Source: JBIOJM01 sp044450785 (GTDB taxonomy: Bacteria; Planctomycetota; Planctomycetia; Isosphaerales; Isosphaeraceae). Taken from it: a DNA stretch of 64,000 nt. Below the pieces are notes generated by a model. It did not search any database. It was not told the origin of the DNA and saw only the letters and a program-made list of their open reading frames with translations. Location of the stretch: NCBI GenBank assembly GCA_044450785.1, contig JBIOJM010000001.1, positions 36,580 through 100,579 on the forward strand, in the 5' to 3' direction. The translations under genes and the position numbers were made by a program. This document shows, in pieces, positions 29,067 through 38,366 of the stretch (position 1 is the stretch's first letter; every line of letters begins with the position of its first letter).

Positions 29067-30419
29067 ATGCAATGGCGGTGGTGGTACGCGGCATTCCCTC
29101 TTCTGGCAGCGATCACTGGCTGCGGCATTCACGGCGGTTCGGCCGCACCGGGCGAGGAACACTCTCCGGAGGGGGAAGCCCACGTCACGGTCCGGACCGA
29201 GCCGGCCCGGCTGGGGATGTTGACGGAGACCGTGGACGGGTTGGGGCGTTGCGAGGCTCTCCCTGACCACATCGCCACGTTGACACCCGCTGTTGAGGGA
29301 CACGTTCATGAGTTGCGCGTCGCGCAAGGCGACGCGGTGAAGAAAGGGCAGCCGATCGTCGAACTCGACAGGGCGGTCGCGCAGGCCGATCTTGCGGAGA
29401 AGACCGCGAGCCGGGACGGGCTCAAAGCTTCCCTGACCCTGCTCAAGTCGATACCCCGCGCTGAAGAGCAAAGGGCGAACGTACTAGCGATCGAGCAGGC
29501 CAAGGTGGCGGTGGCACAGGCCAGGGAGGCCGTCGATCGGCTCCGTCCCGTCCGCGATCGCCACGAGATCCCGGAGCAACTGTTCTTCGTCGCGGAGAAG
29601 GCCCTGGAGCAAGCCCTGATCCAGCAGCAGACAGCCGAGGCCCAGCTCCGGGTGATGCTGATCGGTCCGCGCCCGGAGGCGATCGCTGAGGCCAAGGGCA
29701 AGATCAAGACGGCCGACGCGCTGGTTGACTTCTCCCGGGCTCATCTCGAGTACCACACGATCCGCGCGCCGATCGACGGCGTGCTCGACAGCCTCCACTG
29801 CCACCCCGGTCAGACGATCGCCATCGGCAGCCCGATTGGTGAGGTGGTCGATACAAAGCAGGTCTTCGCGTCGGTCTGGCTCCCGCCCAGGTCGGCCCTG
29901 TCCCTGCGGGTTGGGCAGGCCGCAATTGTCCGGCACTCGAACACCCGGGTTCCCTTGCCCGACTCCTCGGATGCCGGGGAAAAGGGCATGGCGGGCAAGG
30001 TCGCGTTCGTGGGCCGCGTGGCCGATCCGCAGACTGGCAGACTGCCGATCCACGTCTTGGTGGACAACCCGCAAGGACGACTCACAATCGGGCAGTCGGT
30101 CGAGGTGTCGATCATCGTGGAGGAGCGCAAGGCCGTACTCCAGGTCCCGGCCGCCGCGGTCCTCGACCTGGGAGAGGGGCCAGTCCTGTCCATCGTCCGG
30201 GACGGGAAGTCGGTCGTGCTTCACCCCGAGGTCAGGACGTCGCACCAGGGCCGGATGGAGATTTCGGGCACGGATCTGAAGGAGGGAGAGCCGGTGATCG
30301 TCGAGGGGGGCTACAACTTGCCCGAGAAGACCCCGGTCAAGCTCTCCAATGAGAAGACCGAGGCTAAGGAAGAGGCCAAGGCCGAGGCCAAGGTCGAGGC
30401 CAAGGAGGAGCCGAAGTGA
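29067..30419 (+). CDS. RND efflux periplasmic adaptor lipoprotein (HlyD/MFP family)
   Basis: The ATG at 29067 has AAAGG upstream and opens with a lipoprotein signal: WWYAAFPLLAAITGC, with a plausible lipobox ITGC. The 450-residue product has the lipoyl/hairpin/beta-barrel order of membrane-fusion proteins (VEGHVHELRVAQGDAVKKGQPIVELD at about 75-100, a long hairpin to about 225, then IRAPIDGVLDSL). The last 25 residues are a Lys/Glu/Ala repeat tail (EAKEEAKAEAK). It links the RND pump to TolC. Its stop overlaps the pump start (GTGA). Confidence 0.9.
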   Translation: MQWRWWYAAFPLLAAITGCGIHGGSAAPGEEHSPEGEAHVTVRTEPARLGMLTETVDGLGRCEALPDHIATLTPAVEGHVHELRVAQGDAVKKGQPIVELDRAVAQADLAEKTASRDGLKASLTLLKSIPRAEEQRANVLAIEQAKVAVAQAREAVDRLRPVRDRHEIPEQLFFVAEKALEQALIQQQTAEAQLRVMLIGPRPEAIAEAKGKIKTADALVDFSRAHLEYHTIRAPIDGVLDSLHCHPGQTIAIGSPIGEVVDTKQVFASVWLPPRSALSLRVGQAAIVRHSNTRVPLPDSSDAGEKGMAGKVAFVGRVADPQTGRLPIHVLVDNPQGRLTIGQSVEVSIIVEERKAVLQVPAAAVLDLGEGPVLSIVRDGKSVVLHPEVRTSHQGRMEISGTDLKEGEPVIVEGGYNLPEKTPVKLSNEKTEAKEEAKAEAKVEAKEEPK

Positions 30420-33400
30420 CGAGCCTGAACGTGGAGCCAGTCCCTCTTCCCCGGTCCTCCTCCTCCGGCCGAATCAATCTCGTGGCCAAGGCCAGGCCGT
30501 ACTTTGGGCTGATCGTCCTGACCACGACGCTGCTCACGGTCTATGGCGTGGTTTCGATGCTCAGCATGCCCAGTGGGATCTACCCCGAAGTGGCCTTTCC
30601 CCGGATCGTCGTGATCGCCCAGACGCCGGGACTGGCGGTCAAGGACGTCGAGGTCGCGGTCACGCGGCCGGTCGAGGAGGCGGTCAGCATTGTGCTGGGC
30701 GTGGTGCGCGTCCGATCGAAATCGGTTCGGGGAGCCGCGCAGTTGGATATCGACTTCGCCCCCGAGACCGACATGATCCAGGCGCTGAACGACATCCGGG
30801 CCCGCATGGCCGAGGTCGGGGCGCAACTGCCCGCCGGCACCACCACCATCACCGAGCGCCAGACCCCTTCGGTTTTCCCGATCATCTCGTTCGTGGTCAC
30901 GGGGGGCCTCGACCCGTCGGGGCTCCACGATTACGCTTACTATGTCCTGCGGCCCCGGATCAGCCGCATCCCCGACGTCTCCTACGTGACCGTTCAGGGG
31001 GGCGACATCCGGGAAATTCACGTCGAGGTCGAGCCTCAGGCCCTGGCGGCGGCCAACCTTTCGATCTCCGACGTGGCCGACCGCTTGAGCAAAGAGCACC
31101 GGCTCAAGGCCGTGGGACGGCTCGACCGCGGGGCGCTGCAATACCAGGTGCTCTCCGACACGCTGGCGACCGACCCGCTCGACCTGGAGAACGTCGTCAT
31201 CGCCGAGAAGAACGGCCAGGCGATGCGCATTCGCGACCTGGGGCGGGTCACGATCGGACACGAGGACCGGACGACTGCGGTCCGGTCCAACGGCAAGGAC
31301 GCCGTGGCTCTGACCGTCTTCCGCCGCCTGGGGGGAAACGCGCTGGCCGTGTCGAGCGACCTGAAGGCCGTGCTGGCCGACGCCACTCAGAGCGCCCCGC
31401 CGGGCGTACGGATCGAGCCGGTCTACGACCAGGGCCTGCTGGTCCGGACCGCGATCGCGAACGTCCGCGACGCCATCGTGATCGGCGGCATCCTGAGCGT
31501 CGTCATCCTCTTCTTGTTCCTCAAGAGCATCCGTGCCACCTCGATCGCGGCGTTGTCCATCCCGCTGAGCCTGACCATCAGCTTCGTTTTCCTGCACTTG
31601 ACCGGCGACACGCTGAACCTGATGTCGCTGGGCGGCCTGGCCGTGGCCATCGGGCTGATCATCGACGACACCGTGGTTGTGATCGAGAACATCGCGCGGC
31701 ACCTGGCCGAGGGCCAGACCGGCGACGCGGCCGTGGAGCGCGCCAGCCGGGAGATCAGCGGCGCGGTCATCGGCTCGACACTGACGACGATCCTGGTCTT
31801 CCTCCCGCTGGCCTTCGTGCGCGGGGTGATAGGCCAGTTCTTCCAGTCACTGAGTTTGTCCTTGAGCGTGGCGCTCTTGGTCTCGATGGTCGTCAGCCTC
31901 ACAATCATCCCGGTGCTGGCCGCCCGCTTCCTGGGACGCCGCCCCATGCCGAGCACCGGGCCGATCTACAACATGCTGGCCGACCGCTACGAGGGGCTCC
32001 TCAAGGTCGGGCTTCGGTTCCCGATCGCGACGGTCCTGCTGTCGCTGCTGGTGGCCGTGCCGGGTTGGTGGCTGTCCCAGCACCTGGAGAGGGGGTTCAT
32101 GCCCGACATGGACGAGGGGGCGTTCGTGCTCGACTACAAGATGCCGGTGGGCACTTCGCTGGCCCAGACCGACAAGGTCATGCGCCGGGTCGAGGCCGTG
32201 CTCCAGCGTACGCCTGACATCTCCGGCTATATCCGCCGGACCGGGGCCGAGCTCGGCTTCTTCGCCACCGAGCCCTACACCGGTGACATCCTCGTGAGCC
32301 TCAAGCCCCCCGGCCAACGCCGGCCGGCGAACGAGCTGTTCGACGTCCTCCGCGATGAGCTCAAGGCCGAGGTCCCCGAGCTGACGAGCGGGTCGGCAGA
32401 GACCGAGTTCGTGCCGCTGGTGCAGGACCAGATCAACGACCTCGCGGGCGTCGCCAGGGACATCGAGGTCAAGGTCTTCGGCCCCGACTTCTCCACGCTC
32501 CGCACCCTGGCCGAGAAGGTCGGCAAGATCGTCGAGGAAGATCCCCGCGCGGCCGACATGAACGCCAACGTCTTCCTCGGCAACCCCGACATCGTGATCC
32601 GTCCCGACAGTGTTCAGACGGCGCGGGTCGGCCTCACCGTGGCCGACGTCGAGGCCCAGCTCAACGCCGCGCTCTACGGCCAGGTAGCCAGCACGGTCCC
32701 CGAGCAGGACCGGATGACCAAGATCCGGGTTCGCTACCCCGACCGGGTCCGGTACGACCGGGAGCACCTGCCCCTGCTGCCGATCAGCCTGGCGACCGCA
32801 GCCTCCCCCGGGGGTACGAGCCCCACAGCGCCCGCCGGGATCGGCTTCGTCCCACTCGAGCAACTCGCGTCGATCCAGATTGTGCGCAGCCCCAATGAGC
32901 TGTGGCGTGAGAACCAGCAGCCGGCCATCACGGTGACCGCCGAGCTCAAAAACAAAGGCGACCTCGGCTCGGTCAACCACGACCTGGATACGAAGCTCTC
33001 GGAGCTGAAGTTCCCCCACGGTTACCGCTGGGAGCTGGCGGGGAGCCACCGGGCGGCGCAAGAGTCGTTCGCCAGCCTGCTGACGGTCTTGATCATTGCG
33101 GCGGCGCTGGTGTTCCTGCTGCTGGGTTTCCAGTTCAAGAGCCTGACGCTGCCGATCCTGATCTTTCTCACCCAGCCCGTCTCCTTGGGCAGCGCCCTGT
33201 TTGCCCTCTGGATCACCGGCACCCCACTGAACGTCTCCTCGTTCATGGGCGCGATCCTGCTGATCGGCCTGGACGTCAAAAACGGCATCATCCTGATCGA
33301 GTACATCGGCCAGCTCAGGGGTGAGGGTGTGCCCCTGCACGAGGCGCTCGTGCGAGCCGGTCGGACCAGGTTCCGGCCGATCCTGATGACCAGTCTCTGC

Positions 33401-33607
33401 ACGATCCTCGGCCTCATCCCCCTGGCCCTGGGTATGGGCCCCGGCGCACAGATGCAGCAACCACTGGCGATCGCCGTCATCGGGGGCCTGATCGCCAACA
33501 TGCTGCTGACCCGCCTGCTGATCCCGGTCGGCTACCTGGCCCGCGAAAAGGTGCACGTGTGGCTACGAGGGATTTTCAGGCCACACCCGGCTGAGGGCGC
33601 CTCCTGA
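30416..33607 (+). CDS. RND-family efflux pump inner-membrane transporter
   Basis: The GTG at 30416 overlaps the adaptor stop. The 1,063-residue protein has the duplicated RND layout: TM1 (about 24-44), a porter domain, a TM2-6 block (about 345-500), TM7, a second porter domain and the final TM block (about 890-1,030). The proton-relay region in TM4 reads GLIIDDTVVVIEN with the two acidic residues, and GLDVKNGIILIEY is in the second half. It resembles heavy-metal/hydrophobic-amphiphilic efflux pumps of the AcrB/CzcA superfamily. The two downstream genes encode a two-component pair likely controlling or responding to it. Confidence 0.93.
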   Translation: MTSLNVEPVPLPRSSSSGRINLVAKARPYFGLIVLTTTLLTVYGVVSMLSMPSGIYPEVAFPRIVVIAQTPGLAVKDVEVAVTRPVEEAVSIVLGVVRVRSKSVRGAAQLDIDFAPETDMIQALNDIRARMAEVGAQLPAGTTTITERQTPSVFPIISFVVTGGLDPSGLHDYAYYVLRPRISRIPDVSYVTVQGGDIREIHVEVEPQALAAANLSISDVADRLSKEHRLKAVGRLDRGALQYQVLSDTLATDPLDLENVVIAEKNGQAMRIRDLGRVTIGHEDRTTAVRSNGKDAVALTVFRRLGGNALAVSSDLKAVLADATQSAPPGVRIEPVYDQGLLVRTAIANVRDAIVIGGILSVVILFLFLKSIRATSIAALSIPLSLTISFVFLHLTGDTLNLMSLGGLAVAIGLIIDDTVVVIENIARHLAEGQTGDAAVERASREISGAVIGSTLTTILVFLPLAFVRGVIGQFFQSLSLSLSVALLVSMVVSLTIIPVLAARFLGRRPMPSTGPIYNMLADRYEGLLKVGLRFPIATVLLSLLVAVPGWWLSQHLERGFMPDMDEGAFVLDYKMPVGTSLAQTDKVMRRVEAVLQRTPDISGYIRRTGAELGFFATEPYTGDILVSLKPPGQRRPANELFDVLRDELKAEVPELTSGSAETEFVPLVQDQINDLAGVARDIEVKVFGPDFSTLRTLAEKVGKIVEEDPRAADMNANVFLGNPDIVIRPDSVQTARVGLTVADVEAQLNAALYGQVASTVPEQDRMTKIRVRYPDRVRYDREHLPLLPISLATAASPGGTSPTAPAGIGFVPLEQLASIQIVRSPNELWRENQQPAITVTAELKNKGDLGSVNHDLDTKLSELKFPHGYRWELAGSHRAAQESFASLLTVLIIAAALVFLLLGFQFKSLTLPILIFLTQPVSLGSALFALWITGTPLNVSSFMGAILLIGLDVKNGIILIEYIGQLRGEGVPLHEALVRAGRTRFRPILMTSLCTILGLIPLALGMGPGAQMQQPLAIAVIGGLIANMLLTRLLIPVGYLAREKVHVWLRGIFRPHPAEGAS

Positions 33608-33636
33608 GTGCAAAACTGGGCCGCGGGGAGCTGGCG

Positions 33637-34314
33637 ATGGCAAAGGTCCTTGTCGTCGAAGATCAGAAGAGGCATCTGGACAGTCTTCGGCGCGGTTTGG
33701 AGGCCGAAGGCTACGAGGTCGCCACAGCCTGCACCGGGGAGGAGGGGCTCGCGCTGGCGATCGGGGAAGAGATCGATGCGCTCGTGCTGGATCTCATGTT
33801 GCCGGGGCGGGACGGGATGGGAATTCTTCGGGAGCTGCGGTCTCGCGGCTTCGCCAAACCGATCCTGATCCTGACAGCCCGCGACTCGGTGGAGGATCGC
33901 GTCCAGGGCTTGAATGAAGGGGCGGACGACTACCTTGTCAAGCCGTTTGCCTTCGCCGAGTTCCTCGCCCGTCTCCATGCGCTCTTGCGCCGCGACTTCT
34001 CGGGCCGGGACCTGATCCTGCGGGCCGGTGACCTCGAGATGGACCTGCTCGGCCGTCGGGTGACTCGCTCCGGCGCCGAGCTGGAACTCACAGGGCGGGA
34101 GTACGAATTGCTGGAGTACCTCCTCCGTCACAAGAACAAGGTCGTCACCCGAGACATGATCGCCCTCGACGTCTGGAAAGAGAGGACCGGGGCCATGACG
34201 CGGATCATCGATGTCTACATCAACGCGCTCCGCAAGAAGGTCGATCGGATTGGCCGGCCGGCGCTCATTCAAACGGTGCGAGGTGTGGGATATGCCTTGA
34301 GGGAGGATCCGTGA
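33637..34314 (+). CDS. OmpR/PhoB-type response regulator
   Basis: The 225-residue protein has an N-terminal receiver with phospho-acceptor Asp52 (LVLDLMLPG) and Lys102 in YLVKPF, and a C-terminal winged-helix DNA-binding domain (about 125-222) with ELTGREYELLEYLLRHKNKVVTR and RTVRGVGY-like ending TVRGVGYALRE. Its stop TGA overlaps the GTG of the kinase gene. The position directly after the RND pump suggests it regulates the efflux operon, as CusR/CzcR do for metal pumps. Confidence 0.94.
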   Translation: MAKVLVVEDQKRHLDSLRRGLEAEGYEVATACTGEEGLALAIGEEIDALVLDLMLPGRDGMGILRELRSRGFAKPILILTARDSVEDRVQGLNEGADDYLVKPFAFAEFLARLHALLRRDFSGRDLILRAGDLEMDLLGRRVTRSGAELELTGREYELLEYLLRHKNKVVTRDMIALDVWKERTGAMTRIIDVYINALRKKVDRIGRPALIQTVRGVGYALREDP

Positions 34315-35777
34315 GGCACCTGAGCATTCGCTGGCGACTGACTCTGTGGTACGGCGCGATTCTGTCGGCGATCCTGGTCGGCTTCAGCGGGGCGGTCTAC
34401 CTGCTGCTGCACCAGCACCTGATCGCCTTGACCGATGCCGCGCTGCGTGAGGAGCTGGTGGAGCTCGAGGATGAGATCGGGAGAGGCAGGGGGCTCTCCA
34501 GGTCGCCCGCGGATCTGGGATTGCAGTTCACCGGCCCTGAGGGTTTCGAGTTCCAGGTGCGGCGTATCGGGGGTGAGACCCTTTTCCGGAGCGTGGGCAT
34601 CGAGTCAGAGGGATTGCCAAGCCCGGATGTCCGGCTGATCCGTACCGGCAGCTCCGCCCACGAAAGTGTCACGCTGAAGGGGCTTGGGCGGGCCCGCCTG
34701 ACAAGCCGCGTGGTCTCCGGCGCTTTGGGCCCGCTGCTGATCCAGGCAGCCGCCACCATGGCTCCGAGCGCCCGCGCGTTGCAGGAGTTGGCGGTGGTGC
34801 TGCTGACGATCGGGCCACTGGCCTTGGCCTGTGCCCTCGGAGGGGGATACTGGCTGGCCCGTAAGGCCCTTGCGCCCGTCGATCGGATGGCTGCCGCGGC
34901 GGCTGAGATCACCGCCACACGGCTGGATCGTCGCCTGGACGAGCCCGCTACCGAGGACGAATTGGGCTGCCTGGCCCGGACCTTCAACGCGATGATTGCA
35001 CGACTCCAGCGATCTTTCGAGGAAGTCCGCCGGTTTACCGCGGACGCCGCCCACGAGCTACGAACCCCACTGGCCACGATGCGAACCGAGGCCGAGGTTG
35101 CCCTCCGGTCGCCACGCTCACCTGAGCGAGATGGGCGCGTCCTTGAAGACTTGCTGGAGGAGATCGAGCGGCTGACCCGCCTCGTGTCTCATTTGCTATT
35201 CCTCTGCCGCGAGGACACAGGCATCAGCGTGGGTAACTTCCGGCCCGTTCAGCTCGACGACGTGGTGCGCGACGTGGGGGAGCACATGCAGGTCGTGGCT
35301 CAAGAGAAGGCGGTGAAACTGGTGGTTGATCTCCGGAAATCCTGTCAAGTCAGGGGGGATGCGGACCGACTGCGCCAGCTCGTCTTCAACGTGCTCGACA
35401 ACGCCATCAAGTACACGCCGCCCGACGGTAAGGTGACCGTCCAGGGCGAGCCCTCGAACGGACAGGCACGCGTCACTGTCACCGACACGGGAATCGGCAT
35501 CCCGGCCGATCACCTGCCCCACGTCTTCGACCGCTTCTATCGCGTCGATCCCTCCCGGAGCCCGGAGACGGATGGGAGCGGCCTCGGCCTGGCTATCTGC
35601 CGCTCGATTGCCGAGGCCCACGGCGGCCGGCTCGAGATCGACAGCACTTTCGGGAGCGGGACCCGCGTCACGCTCACTCTCCCGATGCTCCGGGAGGATG
35701 GGGATGCCTTGCGATCAGAGGAGAGAGCGACGATCTCGAGCACCGATCGTGCTGGCTCCCTCCGTTCCGTGGTATAA
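34311..35777 (+). CDS. Sensor histidine kinase of the efflux two-component system
   Basis: The GTG at 34311 overlaps the regulator stop. The 488-residue protein has a first membrane segment (about 10-33), a sensor loop of about 120 residues, a second segment (about 160-183), a HAMP domain, the dimerisation/phosphoacceptor helix with His248 in AAHELRTPLATMRTE, and a HATPase_c domain (about 350-470) with NVLDNAIKYTPP, VTDTGIGIP and GSGLGLAI. It therefore resembles CusS/BaeS kinases that sense metals or envelope stress. The stop codon TAA is part of a TATAAT-like hexamer (35773-35778). Confidence 0.94.
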   Translation: MRHLSIRWRLTLWYGAILSAILVGFSGAVYLLLHQHLIALTDAALREELVELEDEIGRGRGLSRSPADLGLQFTGPEGFEFQVRRIGGETLFRSVGIESEGLPSPDVRLIRTGSSAHESVTLKGLGRARLTSRVVSGALGPLLIQAAATMAPSARALQELAVVLLTIGPLALACALGGGYWLARKALAPVDRMAAAAAEITATRLDRRLDEPATEDELGCLARTFNAMIARLQRSFEEVRRFTADAAHELRTPLATMRTEAEVALRSPRSPERDGRVLEDLLEEIERLTRLVSHLLFLCREDTGISVGNFRPVQLDDVVRDVGEHMQVVAQEKAVKLVVDLRKSCQVRGDADRLRQLVFNVLDNAIKYTPPDGKVTVQGEPSNGQARVTVTDTGIGIPADHLPHVFDRFYRVDPSRSPETDGSGLGLAICRSIAEAHGGRLEIDSTFGSGTRVTLTLPMLREDGDALRSEERATISSTDRAGSLRSVV

Positions 35778-35904
35778 TGGTGATCGTCGAGGATCGGCGA
35801 ACGAGCCGGAGTTGGAGCCGGAGAGAAAGGGATGCGGCAATGACCAAACACATGATCTCATACCATAATCGATCATCCTCGGGCTCATCGGAGGTATCCC
35901 CGCC

Positions 35905-36630
35905 ATGGTCACCACAACCACGCCACCCACAACATCGACAGCTCCCGCGACACCGGCATCCCTCGCGACCGTTGAGCGTCGAGCCAGGGCCCTGGGCCCC
36001 GAGCAACGGGTCGTTCTCCGCGGCATTGGCTGGGACGGGTATGAGACGATCTTGAAGGTGGTCGGCGACCAGCCCGCAGTTCGCCTCACCTACGACCGCG
36101 GAGACCTCGAGTTTATGTCACCATCAGTTGATCATGAAGTATTCAAAACACGATTTGGCCGTTTAATCGAAGCCTTGACCGTGGAGCTTAATATCCCGTG
36201 TGAAGGCGCCGGCTCGACAACCTGGAAGAAGCAACTTGAGGATCGGGGATTGGAGCCGGACGAGTGCTATTACATCGCCAACGCCGAACGAGTGGCTGGG
36301 CGGCGCAACATCGACCTGAACGTCGATCCGCCCCCGGACCTGGCCATTGAAGTCGAGATCAGCCGAAGCGCGCTCGATCGCATGGGCATTTATGCCGCGC
36401 TCAAGGTTCCAGAAGTCTGGCGGTTCGACGGTGAGACGCTGACCGTCGACGTGCTCGAGGATAATGGGACCTACGTCTCCCAGACGGCCAGCCCGAGCTT
36501 TCCGTTCCTGCCCCTTGATCGAGTGGTTGACTGGCTCTACGAGGCCGACACCATGGGCCAAACCATCTGGATCCGCCGGTTCCTTGAGTGGGTCCGCACC
36601 GAGTTGACCCCGCGACTCGATCGGGATTGA
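35905..36630 (+). CDS. Uma2-family (DUF820) putative PD-(D/E)XK nuclease
   Basis: The 241-residue product has a threonine/proline-rich start of about 22 residues and then the Uma2 fold: YETILKVVGDQPAVRLTYDRGDLEFMSPS, then ECYYIANA, then the acidic pair region DPPPDLAIEVEISRSALDRMGIYAALKVPEVWRFDG. These are the residues conserved in Uma2 proteins, structurally related to restriction endonucleases. Uma2 genes are often expanded in cyanobacteria and planctomycetes and their function is unknown. It is followed 49 bases later by a paralogue. Confidence 0.85.
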   Translation: MVTTTTPPTTSTAPATPASLATVERRARALGPEQRVVLRGIGWDGYETILKVVGDQPAVRLTYDRGDLEFMSPSVDHEVFKTRFGRLIEALTVELNIPCEGAGSTTWKKQLEDRGLEPDECYYIANAERVAGRRNIDLNVDPPPDLAIEVEISRSALDRMGIYAALKVPEVWRFDGETLTVDVLEDNGTYVSQTASPSFPFLPLDRVVDWLYEADTMGQTIWIRRFLEWVRTELTPRLDRD

Positions 36631-36679
36631 AACTCCTTGGTGGAGATCACACGACCAAGCGATTCTCAAGAGGTCGATC

Positions 36680-37360
36680 ATGGCGACAGTGATTGCGACG
36701 CAGCCGCGAACACGGACACCTGAGCAGCGCGTTGTCCTTTGCGGCATCAGTTGGGAAGGTTACGAGACGATCTTGAAACTGGTCGGCGACCAGCCTACAG
36801 CTCGCCTGACCTACGACCGCGGCGACCTTGAGCTGATGGCACCATCTCTCGATCATGAGGAATCTGGAAGTCTATTGGGCCGCATGGTCGAAACCGTGAC
36901 TGAGGTGCTGCACATCCAGTGCCGGGCCGCGGGCTCGACCACTTGGCGCAAGAAGGCCAAGGAACGGGGGTTAGAGGCGGACGAATGCTACTACATCGCC
37001 GCCTTTCCGCAGGTTCGCGGCAAGCGTAAGACCATTGATCTGAGCGTTGACCCACCCCCGGACCTGGCCATCGAGATCGAGATCAGCCGCAGTGCCTTGG
37101 ATCGCATGGGCATCTACGCCGCACTGGGGGTCCTGGAGGTCTGGCGGTTCGACGGCGAGGCACTCCACATTCATGAGTTTCGGGGCGACGGTACGTATGC
37201 CGAAGTGGACATCAGCTCGAGCTTCCCGTTCCTCCGCCCCGAGGAGATCATCCATTGGCTCCAGCAGGCCGAGTCGATCGAAGACCACTCAGAATGGGGC
37301 CGCCAGTTCCGCGAATGGGTCCGCGCCGAGCTGGCCCCACGGCTCGAGGAGCAGGGATGA
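36680..37360 (+). CDS. Second Uma2-family protein, tandem paralogue
   Basis: The 226-residue product is clearly related to the preceding protein through its whole length, with shared blocks such as YETILK.VGDQP, RLTYDRGDLE and DPPPDLAIEIEISRSALDRMGIYAAL. It lacks the Thr/Pro-rich start. The pair arose by tandem duplication. The predicted nuclease core acidic residues (E and D in the DLAIE motif) are kept. Confidence 0.85.
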   Translation: MATVIATQPRTRTPEQRVVLCGISWEGYETILKLVGDQPTARLTYDRGDLELMAPSLDHEESGSLLGRMVETVTEVLHIQCRAAGSTTWRKKAKERGLEADECYYIAAFPQVRGKRKTIDLSVDPPPDLAIEIEISRSALDRMGIYAALGVLEVWRFDGEALHIHEFRGDGTYAEVDISSSFPFLRPEEIIHWLQQAESIEDHSEWGRQFREWVRAELAPRLEEQG

Positions 37361-37366
37361 GAATAG

Positions 37367-37570
37367 ATGACGATCGAGGCGGACCTGACCATGCAAACCG
37401 AACCTGCCTCGAATAGCCGAAATGGGATTTTCCGGGAGATCCCCGGTGGACCACTCAGCGTGGTGGAACCGGTCGCTAACCGAGTTGTATTCCAGCACGT
37501 AGATTTCAAGCGGCCACTCCAGGAGGTCGCGAACGCCATCTCCTTTTTGTGGGACGCTCTGGGGCGGTGA
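37367..37570 (+). CDS. Small hypothetical protein
   Basis: A 67-codon frame starts six bases after the second Uma2 stop. The later part (FREIPGGPLSVVEPVANRVV and DFKRPLQEVANAISFLW) looks protein-like and has moderate GC third-position bias. No ribosome site is clear and no family is recognised. It could be the last piece of the Uma2 operon or non-coding. Confidence 0.3.
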   Translation: MTIEADLTMQTEPASNSRNGIFREIPGGPLSVVEPVANRVVFQHVDFKRPLQEVANAISFLWDALGR

Positions 37571-37686
37571 GCTTGCTCATTGCTACGGCTTCTGATCCAG
37601 CGTGACCCACGTACTACCAGATTCGGTTGGGCCGGGATCGGGCGGGGTGCCATCCCCGCTCTGATCGAGCTCAAAACGGGGCTCGA

Positions 37687-38151
37687 TCAATGATCTGACT
37701 TGCGCAGGTCACGGCGGATTGCGTGGACGGTCTCGTCGAGCTTCGCCAGGAACCGCGAGCGGTCGGATTTGCTGAAAGGGGCGGGCCCGCCCCCGAACTC
37801 ACCGGCCTGCCGCAGCATGTCGAGCAGCGCGCGAGTTGCAAGCGCATTGCCAATCGCGTCCTCGGTGAACTCCAGCCCCTTCGGCCCCAGCACCCTCGCT
37901 CCGCGACGCAGGCAGCGGTCGGCGAGCGGGATGTCGGTTGTGACGGCAATATCTCCGCGCCCGACCCGTTCGGCGATCCAATCATCGGCAACGTCGAACC
38001 CGCCCCGCACAACGACGAGCTCGATCAGGTCCTCCGACGGCACCCGCAGCGGCGCGTTGGCGACGACGAAAACCTTGATGACGTACCGGCGAGCGACTCG
38101 GTAGACCTCCTCCTTGACCGGGCAGGCGTCGGCATCGAGGTAGATGAGCAT
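37687..38151 (-). CDS. YaiI/YqxD family protein (UPF0178)
   Basis: The 154-residue protein has the family signature MLIYLDADACPVKEEVYRVA, later VTTDIPLADRCLRRGARVLGPKG and an end matching YaiI/YqxD. This family has a PIN-like nuclease fold by remembered annotation, with conserved acidic residues (DADACP and TDIPLAD) that could bind metal. The biological role is not established. It is transcribed away from the 38367 gene across about 215 bases. Confidence 0.93.
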   Translation of the reverse strand: MLIYLDADACPVKEEVYRVARRYVIKVFVVANAPLRVPSEDLIELVVVRGGFDVADDWIAERVGRGDIAVTTDIPLADRCLRRGARVLGPKGLEFTEDAIGNALATRALLDMLRQAGEFGGGPAPFSKSDRSRFLAKLDETVHAIRRDLRKSDH

Positions 38152-38366
38152 CGTCGAGTCGCTCCGATGTGAAGAGCCGCCGCCACGGGTGCCCGCCAGG
38201 GCGCAGGCAGCCGCCAGCGGCGAAATGGATCACCACGTCGATCTTCCCGAAGCGAAGCTGCCCTTGTCAAATCTCGCCCGATTCGATCACGTTAAAGGTG
38301 AGAGTTTGCGTTTCCTCACCGCGATTGAAAGTGGAAGCGAGCAAAGTTTCGATCGAGGATACCAAC

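Noticed and set aside
30311..31702. 463-codon minus-strand frame opposite the pump start
   Set aside because: The Asp/His/Arg-rich composition and antisense position mark it as a shadow.
31847..33556. 569-codon minus-strand frame opposite the RND pump
   Set aside because: It lies wholly antisense to a well-supported pump gene, has His/Gln/Arg-rich composition and no motifs. It is a GC-rich shadow.
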